DNA of 64,000 bases from JBFMDN01 sp040753915 (GTDB lineage Bacteria > Desulfobacterota > Desulfomonilia > Desulfomonilales > Desulfomonilaceae), in contig JBFMDN010000026.1 in NCBI GenBank assembly GCA_040753915.1, positions 7,677-71,676 of the forward strand. The letters run 5' to 3'. Under the pieces are notes generated by a model, which saw nothing but the letters and a program-made list of their open reading frames with translations, was not told where the DNA came from and did not search any database. Both the position numbers and the translations under genes were made by a program. Positions within the stretch are counted from its first letter, which is position 1. Each line of letters opens with the position of its first letter. Shown here piece by piece: positions 8,071 to 15,501 of this stretch.

Positions 8071-8233
8071 AACGCTGCCGATTCGGATGCACATGATCGG
8101 ACATGGACTTCACGGCGCGAGCCCCACTCGAAAAGACGTCCAAGGAAGGGAGCGGCATATGTGAGCAAACAGTCCCGATCCCACGACAGAAAGAGACACT
8201 CTAGGCTCCGACTGAGCCTCCTAAGGGAATGAA

Positions 8234-8650
8234 ATGGCTGATCTCATACTCACCAAGCTGACTCTGGATCGAATAGATGAGATCCTGCAGTCTCTCTTGT
8301 CGGCGAGCGGTGCCCACACTGTTCTCCTTATCGACAAAGCTGGCCAGCTTATTAGCTTTCAAGGAAGCATGGATCAGGAGAAAGTTGCCTCACTGGCAGC
8401 ATTGACCGCAGCCAATTATGGGGCGACGACGGCCATTGCTCGCCTGTTCGGAGAGGAAGAATTCACCCTGCTCTTTCACAAAGGAAAAGAGGAGAATATC
8501 CATTTTTCCAATGTGGGCGAAGAGTACCTGATGATCACGGTGTTCAACAATAATACGCATCTGGGCTTGGTCCGTTTGGAGGTGCGCAAGGGGCTCGAAC
8601 AAATAGAGGCCATGTTTGCAGAGAATTTGAGGCAGTGGTTCAATACGTAA
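8234..8650 (+). CDS. mglB: MglB-like roadblock/LC7 GTPase-activating protein
   Basis: 138 residues forming a single roadblock/LC7 domain. The central segment HTVLLIDKAGQLISFQG and the helix VASLAALTAANYGAT are characteristic. MglB-type proteins dimerise and stimulate GTP hydrolysis by MglA. The pairing is shown by the mglA gene 31 bases downstream, and AAGGGA precedes the ATG. In Myxococcus the pair sets cell polarity for motility. No motility gene is visible here, so the process served in this organism is unknown. Confidence 0.9.
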   Translation: MADLILTKLTLDRIDEILQSLLSASGAHTVLLIDKAGQLISFQGSMDQEKVASLAALTAANYGATTAIARLFGEEEFTLLFHKGKEENIHFSNVGEEYLMITVFNNNTHLGLVRLEVRKGLEQIEAMFAENLRQWFNT

Positions 8651-8681
8651 CCCAGGCGACTGACTGAGATAGGAAATTTCA

Positions 8682-9314
8682 ATGGCCATCATCAGCTTTC
8701 GTTCCGACGAAATTCATTGTAAGATTGTATATTATGGGCCTGGAAGAGGTGGCAAAACCACAAATCTCATAACGATTCATAAGGCTCTCGGACACCAGGT
8801 GAGAGGAGAGCTACTTTCTATCGACACGGCAGGAGACCGTACCCTCTTTTTTGATTTCTTGCCTATGGACCTGGGAAGCATAGGCAAGTTCAAGATAAAG
8901 ATCTCCCTCTACACGGTCCCTGGCCAAGTTAGATACAATGACACCAGAAAACTAGTGCTCAAAGGTGTGGATGGAATTGTCTTTGTAGCTGATTCACTGG
9001 AGGCGCGCAGAAACAATAATCTGGAAAGCTTTCAGAATCTAGCAGAGAATCTCCAGGAGCAGGGCAAGACCGTTGAAGATATTCCGCTTGTTCTTCAGTA
9101 CAACAAGAGAGACCTCGCTGGGAGCAAGGTAGCGCTCCTGCCGGTGGAAGAAATGGATCGCGATCTCAACCCCGAGAAGAAGTTTCCGTATTTTCCGGGG
9201 AGTGCTCTCAAAGGCGATGGAGTACGGGAGACGTTCAAAAAGATCTGCATGATGACCGTGAGAGACGTCAGCGCTCGACTCCTGAAAGATCGAGGCATGA
9301 GTCTGACCGGATAG
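8682..9314 (+). CDS. mglA: MglA-like small Ras-superfamily GTPase
   Basis: 210 residues with a P-loop GPGRGGKTT (19-27), a switch II TVPGQ in place of the usual DxxG (diagnostic of MglA proteins) and the guanine-specificity motif NKRD. It binds GTP in the cytoplasm and acts as a polarity or assembly switch in related bacteria. It is expected to be paired with the upstream roadblock protein as its GAP. AGGAAAT lies before the ATG. It is followed closely by a CheW-like gene and a kinase gene in the same direction, implying a common signalling unit. Confidence 0.95.
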   Translation: MAIISFRSDEIHCKIVYYGPGRGGKTTNLITIHKALGHQVRGELLSIDTAGDRTLFFDFLPMDLGSIGKFKIKISLYTVPGQVRYNDTRKLVLKGVDGIVFVADSLEARRNNNLESFQNLAENLQEQGKTVEDIPLVLQYNKRDLAGSKVALLPVEEMDRDLNPEKKFPYFPGSALKGDGVRETFKKICMMTVRDVSARLLKDRGMSLTG

Positions 9315-9349
9315 GGATAGGGCGGTTGACACGGAGTCGGGAGATAACG

Positions 9350-10657
9350 GTGGCTCAAAAGATAGTACACAAGACACCCGAGGAACTCGAAGAGGCGGTA
9401 GGCAAGAAGATCGACGAGCTGTTCGGCGATGCGTTCGCCGAGGAGCCCGCTCCGGTGCCTCTTGAACAAGCCCCACCAGCGCGTGCAGAGGTTGCCAAGC
9501 CCAGGCCGAACGTCAAGCCTCCCATGTCCGCGTCCCCGAGCGGTCCAGGCCGCGTCTCAAAGCCACAGCGGTCCGTCCCCCCAGTCCCGGCGGCCAGGCC
9601 GGCAACTGCCGGTCCGGCGGCGGGGAGACGGCCAGTGGGCATGGGGTTTGAGGATCTGGTCGAGCAGATGGACATTTTGCTCCTCGATCTGGAGTGGGAA
9701 GTCAGCACTGAATCCATCCATGGTCTCATGAGGAAATTCAAGGAACTGGAAACCTTTTTTCCCACTGATGGTCAGGCGAGGACGATTCTGGCAATGAACC
9801 AACGGGCATTGCGGAGGTTCAGCGGGCCAGATTCAGTCCCTCACCCCGTGCTGGTCAAGCTGCTCCAGGATAGTCTCACAGCCTTGAGACTCATCCAGAC
9901 GTCACAGGGGAAGCGTGCTGGAGGAGAGACCCTGCTCGCCGGTATTTCGACCAGTTATCGGGAGATTATGGCTACTGCTGCTCCCCAGGCTCCAAAGGTC
10001 CGGGAACAGCGCCCTCCACAGGAGCCACGCCGCCCTCTGGGGTCTCTCGTCAAGGATATCGGATCCTCGGTGAGCTCGCTTCGGGAAGTAGGCCAGCGTC
10101 TGGCGCGAATTCTCGCTGTCTTGAGGCAAGGTGGGGATATGTCGATGGAAGAAATCGCCAGGCGGTTGACCACCTTAGAGCACTTGCTTTCCGACCGACT
10201 TGCTCAACTGTCGACGTTTCAAGAAGAGTTGCTCGTCGCAACCTCCCAGGGAGAGGTTGGCGCGCAGGACAGACCTGCCAGTAAAGCATCCGTCCCAGAA
10301 AGGCTGCTGATGGTATCATGGTGGGGAATGGGGGTGGCGATTCCATCCTCGTCCGTCGCCGCAATCTACCCCTTGGGCAAGGATCAAGCGGAGCAGTTCC
10401 TGGACAAGAGTGTCATCGTCATCGGGTCACACCAGTTGACCAGGCTTCCCCTGAAGAAGCCAGAAGTTAATCAGAAGGCAAGGGTATTACCGACCCTGCT
10501 TATTCACCTTTCCCATCAGGGGAAGAACTGTTTTTTCCTTGCCGATAGGCTCATGGGGCTTCGTGAGCTTGCCGCGGGAACAGATCTTTCCTCGCAGTCT
10601 CGTATCAAGATTGGAGCCAATTCTTACGTGATCCTGAAACCGGCGATGATCCGTTGA
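9350..10657 (+). CDS. Proline-rich signalling adaptor with a possible C-terminal CheW-like domain
   Basis: About 435 residues. A short charged N-terminus is followed by a Pro/Ala-rich low-complexity linker (about 35-100), a helical middle region (about 105-200), a second linker, a coiled-coil-like helix (about 240-310), and a beta-rich C-terminal domain (about 320-435) whose strand pattern (MVSWWGMGVAIPSSSVAAIY, then FFLADRLMGLRE) recalls CheW. The CheW assignment is tentative. The GTG at 9350 has a GGGAG ribosome binding site; a TTG at 9326 is an alternative. It sits between mglA and a kinase gene and could scaffold the two. Confidence 0.65.
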   Translation: MAQKIVHKTPEELEEAVGKKIDELFGDAFAEEPAPVPLEQAPPARAEVAKPRPNVKPPMSASPSGPGRVSKPQRSVPPVPAARPATAGPAAGRRPVGMGFEDLVEQMDILLLDLEWEVSTESIHGLMRKFKELETFFPTDGQARTILAMNQRALRRFSGPDSVPHPVLVKLLQDSLTALRLIQTSQGKRAGGETLLAGISTSYREIMATAAPQAPKVREQRPPQEPRRPLGSLVKDIGSSVSSLREVGQRLARILAVLRQGGDMSMEEIARRLTTLEHLLSDRLAQLSTFQEELLVATSQGEVGAQDRPASKASVPERLLMVSWWGMGVAIPSSSVAAIYPLGKDQAEQFLDKSVIVIGSHQLTRLPLKKPEVNQKARVLPTLLIHLSHQGKNCFFLADRLMGLRELAAGTDLSSQSRIKIGANSYVILKPAMIR

Positions 10658-10682
10658 GAACTTTGAGGCTGAAGACAAGAGT

Positions 10683-12473
10683 ATGACCGTCCAGGGCAAA
10701 GAGCCACCGGCCAAGAGAATCCGACAGAGGATCTTCGAGCCGGTCGCATTTGGTCGCTATTGCCTCATTGACCAGATCTCAAAGGGGGGCATGTCGGACA
10801 TTTTCTTGGCCAAATTGATAGGGGCAAACGGATTCCAGAAGCCTGTCGTGATCAAGAAGCTCCTGCCTGAGTACGCCTCGAAACCCAGCTTCGTGAAACG
10901 ATTCCTCAATGAGGCAAAGACTCTCGCACGGCTCAATCATTCCAACGTGGCACAGATATTCGACATGGGGGTGATTGGGGGAGAGTATTATATCTCTCTG
11001 GAGTATATTGAAGGTCGCAACGTTGCCCATGTAGTCTCCAAGGCTGTTAAGTCGAACCGCCTGCCTTCACTGGATTTCGTGCTGCATGTGGTCATGGAGC
11101 TGGGGCGGGGACTGGCCCATGTCCACCGTAAGCGAGGAGAATCTGGTGAGAATCTCATGCTCGTTCATCAGGACATAAATTCATTTAATGTTATGGTGTC
11201 TTACGAGGCAGAAGTAAAAATCATCGACTTTGGGATAGCCCAGATTTTCCTCGACAAACAAGACTCGGAAGAGATGCCCGTAGCAGGCAAGCTGCTTTAC
11301 TTCTCTCCGGAGCAACTTCAGAGAAAGCCGCTTGACCGCCGCGTGGATGTGTATGGGGTCGGTGTGCTCATGTATGAGCTCTTGACCGGCCAAAGATTGG
11401 TAGATCACCGGGAGACCATTGCCGATACTGTGCGGGCAATTCTCGAGATTGACGTGAATCAAAAGGTGGGGAGTGACCCAAAGATCCCGGATCAACTGAA
11501 GCCGATTCTCATGAAGGCCATGGCCTTCGATCCCGAAAAGAGATACGGCTGGATGGAGGAAATGATACGGGATATCAAGGCCGTGATCCGGTCGTCCATG
11601 CTGGAAATGGATCTGTTCGAGATCTCGGCTTACATGAAGGAACAGTTTCATCGGGAAATACTCCTCGATCGTCGGCGCTTGCGAAAACTCATGTCCCAGG
11701 AGCCGGTTGCGACCGTAAGGGGCAAGAGCAGGTCGTGGCAGCCTCACTTGACGATCTCGGGTCATGATTCCCTCCTTCGCCCGGAAGAAGAGCCCCTTGA
11801 AGTTTCATCGTGGCCTTTCGCTGAGCCCACAGCCACTGATGAACAGTGGGCGAAGCCTGGCGGTAAGCCCCTCGCGTTCCGAAGAGGAGAGCACATTTTT
11901 CGCCAGGGGGATCCCGGAAGAGACGTCCTTATAATCCTGAGAGGTGCAGTCCGCATATTCATCTCTGTTCAGGGGGTGGAACAAACGCTTGCAATCCTCA
12001 AAGAAGGTGATTTCTTTGGGGAATCCGCAATAATCGGCGAGTTTCAGAGGGCCTCCAATGCTGTGGCGCACGAGGATTGCGAGCTGGCTTCCATCGATCG
12101 GGACGAATTTACGCAATTGTTCAACAGTGAGCTGTCCCTGAAAGTAGCAGTGAACCTTGTTCAGAAATTACGGGATTGCTGCTCTATCCTCGAGGGTTCG
12201 CTGCTACAGGACACTCTTTCTCGTCTCATCTTCGGCTTGCTCTATTTGCAGCGGACACGCAACTGGCAAAATGGAGCCGACATCGACTTGGCGCGACTCA
12301 AAGAGATGTTTCGCCTCAACGATACAGGTCAGTTGAAGAAGTACTTGAGGAAGCTGGAAACGTTGAATGCTGTTCAAACCGAGGAAGGTCATGTACGGAT
12401 CAAGAGCTCGGAAACCCTCGAGAGCATCTTGCATGTGCTGCGGGGCGATGGGAAATTCTTCTTGAAGTGGTGA
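10683..12473 (+). CDS. Hanks-type Ser/Thr protein kinase fused to a cyclic-nucleotide-binding domain
   Basis: 596 residues. The kinase domain (about 22-300) has a Gly-rich loop SKGGMSDIF, the ATP lysine at about 58 (VVIKK), a catalytic loop HQDINSFN with Asp about 164, and DFG (Asp about 182). HRDLKPxN is altered to HQDINSFN, keeping the essential Asp and Asn but losing the regulatory Arg. A linker leads to a cNMP-binding beta-barrel (about 395-510; GDFFGESAIIGEFQRASNA is the phosphate-binding cassette) and a CRP-like helical C-terminus (about 515-596). No transmembrane segment is present, so it is cytosolic. It ends the Mgl cluster. The domain order implies kinase output controlled by a nucleotide, or a DNA-binding output controlled by phosphorylation. 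Confidence 0.92.
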   Translation: MTVQGKEPPAKRIRQRIFEPVAFGRYCLIDQISKGGMSDIFLAKLIGANGFQKPVVIKKLLPEYASKPSFVKRFLNEAKTLARLNHSNVAQIFDMGVIGGEYYISLEYIEGRNVAHVVSKAVKSNRLPSLDFVLHVVMELGRGLAHVHRKRGESGENLMLVHQDINSFNVMVSYEAEVKIIDFGIAQIFLDKQDSEEMPVAGKLLYFSPEQLQRKPLDRRVDVYGVGVLMYELLTGQRLVDHRETIADTVRAILEIDVNQKVGSDPKIPDQLKPILMKAMAFDPEKRYGWMEEMIRDIKAVIRSSMLEMDLFEISAYMKEQFHREILLDRRRLRKLMSQEPVATVRGKSRSWQPHLTISGHDSLLRPEEEPLEVSSWPFAEPTATDEQWAKPGGKPLAFRRGEHIFRQGDPGRDVLIILRGAVRIFISVQGVEQTLAILKEGDFFGESAIIGEFQRASNAVAHEDCELASIDRDEFTQLFNSELSLKVAVNLVQKLRDCCSILEGSLLQDTLSRLIFGLLYLQRTRNWQNGADIDLARLKEMFRLNDTGQLKKYLRKLETLNAVQTEEGHVRIKSSETLESILHVLRGDGKFFLKW

Positions 12474-12527
12474 TCGCTGTCTGACAAGTTTCGTCATGGC
12501 AGATTCTGAACCGTGTGAGGAAAACGC

Positions 12528-13256
12528 ATGAAGGTTATCGTCATAAATGCTGCTCCTCGGATGGAAGCAGGAAATACGCAGATGGTCCTGACTCCATTTC
12601 TCGTGGGCATCCGTCATGCCGGCGGTCAGGTCGATATGGTCTCCCTTGGCAGCCACAAAATCGAGCCCTGTCAAGGGTGCTTCACCTGCTATGCCGCAAC
12701 CCCGGGGGAGTGCATCCACCAAGACGACATGCCGGCATTGGTGGAGAGGGTTCAAGCCGCGGACATGATGATACTTGCTACTCCCGTATATCTCGACGGT
12801 ATGACATCCCTCGCAAAGGTCTTTGTCGATAGGTTGGTTGTGTTCCTGGATCCTCATTTCGAGGAGGACGAAGAAGGCATGCGACACCCATTGCGGAAGA
12901 AGTTCCCAAGTCGTCTCTTCCTGGTATCGGTATGCGGTTACCCGGGCTTGCACAATTTCGATCCCTTGCTTGCTCACGTGAGGCGTATAGCTCGGAACTT
13001 TCACACCGAATTTGCCGGAGCATTGTTACGGCCGGCAGTATTCTCCCTCTTGCTGAATCGCAAGTATCCTGACCGTGTTCGGGAGGTTATGGACTCTATC
13101 AGACGGGCCGGTGAAGAGCTCGTGCGGGAAGGGAAGGTGTCGTCTCCCACATCTGATGCCGTAGCCGTCGACATTTGCAGCAACCGTGAGCTCATGGTCA
13201 CGGCAAACGCGTACTGGGATCGGGAGCTTGAGAAATCGCGCGACCAGCCTGCATGA
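12528..13256 (+). CDS. Flavodoxin-fold NAD(P)H-dependent FMN reductase, iron-sulfur flavoprotein type
   Basis: 242 residues. An N-terminal flavodoxin-like fold (MKVIVINAAPR, then the ATPVYLDGMTS loop that contacts FMN) carries a compact cysteine motif, CQGCFTC then C after seven residues (roughly 45-60). This matches the C-x2-C-x2-C-x4-7-C that binds a [4Fe-4S] cluster in iron-sulfur flavoproteins of anaerobes. The likely role is cytoplasmic electron transfer or oxygen/peroxide defence. A GAGGAA ribosome binding site precedes the ATG. The last four bases overlap the start of the next gene (ATGA), indicating translational coupling. Substrate unknown. Confidence 0.88.
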   Translation: MKVIVINAAPRMEAGNTQMVLTPFLVGIRHAGGQVDMVSLGSHKIEPCQGCFTCYAATPGECIHQDDMPALVERVQAADMMILATPVYLDGMTSLAKVFVDRLVVFLDPHFEEDEEGMRHPLRKKFPSRLFLVSVCGYPGLHNFDPLLAHVRRIARNFHTEFAGALLRPAVFSLLLNRKYPDRVREVMDSIRRAGEELVREGKVSSPTSDAVAVDICSNRELMVTANAYWDRELEKSRDQPA

Positions 13257-15469
13257 CGTATTCCTCGGCCACAGATTGCGGCAAGAGAGGCATTGACGAG
13301 CGCACGGCTACGGGGAGAGTTGTGGCGGATGCCATGGTGGAAGGCTCCACTGCGACCGAGCCCGTAAAGGGAACGGAATGGCAGCGGTTCCGGGACATTC
13401 CAGGCCTTGCTCCTTTCCGCTATACGGTTGTCCGAGTCCTCGTGTGCCTTTTGGTTGCATTCCATTGTTCACGCGTCACAGCAGGTGGAATACTTCACGT
13501 TTTTCCACCGGAGCTCAAGGATCGCCTCTATGCTGTGGCGCGCCCCACCGTGACGTTTTCTCGCACACTGGTCACCGTTTCGGATTCCCTGATCGAGTGG
13601 CGAGTCGAGCAGACATTCTTCAATGACAATGAATTTCCTCTCCAGGCTCTGTACATCCTGCCAGTGGAAGGGGAAGATTTCTATCGGAAGCCCTTAGCAA
13701 AAATTGACGGGACCCCCGTCGATGCGGCCGTTGTGCCGTGGGATGAGCTCTTTCCTACCTTAAAGGAGTGTACGGAAGCCATCCAGGATCCTGCCCTCTT
13801 GTCACTGGCAGGCAAGACCGTGCTCCTCATACGTCCTTTGACCATAGGAATCAGAGACCAGAAGACCTTCCGCATCGAGTTTACCCAGGCCAATCCAGCT
13901 CGAGACGACAATTTGTTGATCACGGTTCCGCTCGACGGCGAGAGATATGCGCTTGCCCCTGTGCCGAAACTGGAGGTCAAGGTCAGGTTCAAGATGTCGC
14001 AGCCTGTCCGCAGTATCTTTTCTGCTACCCATTATTTGACTACGCTCCGAGAGAGCCCGACCCGTTGTCTTGTGACTTTGGAGACACAGAGTGAGCGAGT
14101 CAAAGACGACTTTCGCCTCTTGACAACGTTTTCCGGCACCGATCTAAATGTTAGCGCTTTTTTCCACAAGTTACCGGGCAAGGAGGGGGCGTGCATGCTG
14201 CTGGTGGAGCCGCCTCTGCGGAAGGCTGGACCCAAGCTCCAGAAAGACGTGGTCATCGCCCTCGATTGTTCGGGGAGCATGAGCGGGCAAGCCCTGGAAT
14301 CGGTTAAGGCAGCCGTGATTTCCGTGCTGGCCAGCCTCGGTGAGACAGACAGGTTCAACGTCGTAACCATACGTACCCAGACCGATTCCTTCGCGCAGAA
14401 ACTGCTCCCGGCTACTCGTCAAAATGTGGCTTCTGCGGTCAGGTTCATCAACTCACAAAAAAGCGAAGGTGGTACCGATCTTTACAACGGGCTGAGAGCA
14501 GCGCTGGAACATTTTCGTTCGAGGGAGCGGACAGCTATCCTCATCCTTGTGAGTGATGGCAAGAGCACCGTGGGTATCAACAAACCCCAGGTGATTGTCA
14601 CGGATGTGGAGAGCCACAACAAGGCCAGGGCACGAATATTTGCTCTCGCCGTGGGGAAGCAGGCCGATATTTCTCTGTTGGATAGACTGGCCGCGGCCAC
14701 CAGGGGAAGCTCGCTCCATCTGCCGGAGGTGGAGGACACCAGTGAAGCAGTACGTCGATTCCTCAGTCAGGTCTCTCCGCCGAGTGTCGCTGACATTTCT
14801 GTACGGTGCTCTCACATCTCCCCGGAAGATGTCCTCCCAACGCCGGTTCCTGACCTTTTCGGACAAGAAAGCTTAGTTGTTCTGGGAACATACAATGTTT
14901 CTCGGGATACCGAGGGAGAGCTGAGGGTGAAAGGCAAGGTAAGTGGACGGAGTGTCCAGGTCACCAAGAGCGTGGTTTTGCCAGACGCTCAACCCCAACA
15001 CGCTCATATTCCCCGTATCTGGGCGATGCGCCGCATAGCTCACCTGTGCGACCAGATTCAGCTCAAGGGACCTTCGCCAGAACTGACCGCGAAGATAACA
15101 GCGCTCGCCGATCAGTTCGGCTTTCTGGTTCCCGACCTGACGCCTTTGACAGCTATTCCGTACGGGGCTGGAATTGAAAGCAGAGCTTCAGGAAGGCTGC
15201 TGTGGAAATATAAGACGTCCTGCGTCCCATCGGACGTTTTGTCGGACAAGGCCAGAATCATTGAAGACAAGGTTTTCCTCATCCAGGGACGAACCTGGAT
15301 CGACAGGGACTACCAACCTTCCCTCCCTACTACGAAAATTAGATTTCTGAGCCCTCAGTATTTCTCACTACTTAAAGGGGACCCTCGAATAGGGCGTTAC
15401 CTGGCCCTCGGTTCGAACGTGATATTTGTGAAAGATGCAATGGCGTACAAGATCGTTGCCGAGCAGTAA
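13253..15469 (+). CDS. Exported VIT domain plus von Willebrand factor A protein
   Basis: 738 residues. A hydrophobic segment at about 57-75 (YTVVRVLVCLLVAFHC) is a signal peptide or anchor, and the 50 residues before it suggest the true start may be an internal ATG near 13334. A VIT (vault/inter-alpha-trypsin) domain follows (about 85-215), then a vWA domain with the metal-site motif DCSGSMS (about 338) and later threonine and aspartate positions (TDLYNG, LVSDGKST), and a C-terminal region with WAMRRIAHL, typical of VIT-vWA proteins. Such proteins are extracytoplasmic adhesive or scaffolding factors. The stop-start overlap with the flavoprotein gene suggests co-translation, although no functional link is obvious. 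Confidence 0.88.
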   Translation: MTYSSATDCGKRGIDERTATGRVVADAMVEGSTATEPVKGTEWQRFRDIPGLAPFRYTVVRVLVCLLVAFHCSRVTAGGILHVFPPELKDRLYAVARPTVTFSRTLVTVSDSLIEWRVEQTFFNDNEFPLQALYILPVEGEDFYRKPLAKIDGTPVDAAVVPWDELFPTLKECTEAIQDPALLSLAGKTVLLIRPLTIGIRDQKTFRIEFTQANPARDDNLLITVPLDGERYALAPVPKLEVKVRFKMSQPVRSIFSATHYLTTLRESPTRCLVTLETQSERVKDDFRLLTTFSGTDLNVSAFFHKLPGKEGACMLLVEPPLRKAGPKLQKDVVIALDCSGSMSGQALESVKAAVISVLASLGETDRFNVVTIRTQTDSFAQKLLPATRQNVASAVRFINSQKSEGGTDLYNGLRAALEHFRSRERTAILILVSDGKSTVGINKPQVIVTDVESHNKARARIFALAVGKQADISLLDRLAAATRGSSLHLPEVEDTSEAVRRFLSQVSPPSVADISVRCSHISPEDVLPTPVPDLFGQESLVVLGTYNVSRDTEGELRVKGKVSGRSVQVTKSVVLPDAQPQHAHIPRIWAMRRIAHLCDQIQLKGPSPELTAKITALADQFGFLVPDLTPLTAIPYGAGIESRASGRLLWKYKTSCVPSDVLSDKARIIEDKVFLIQGRTWIDRDYQPSLPTTKIRFLSPQYFSLLKGDPRIGRYLALGSNVIFVKDAMAYKIVAEQ

Positions 15470-15501
15470 GGGGGGCGTTCCTCTCGAAAGTGCGGCCTGA
15501 A

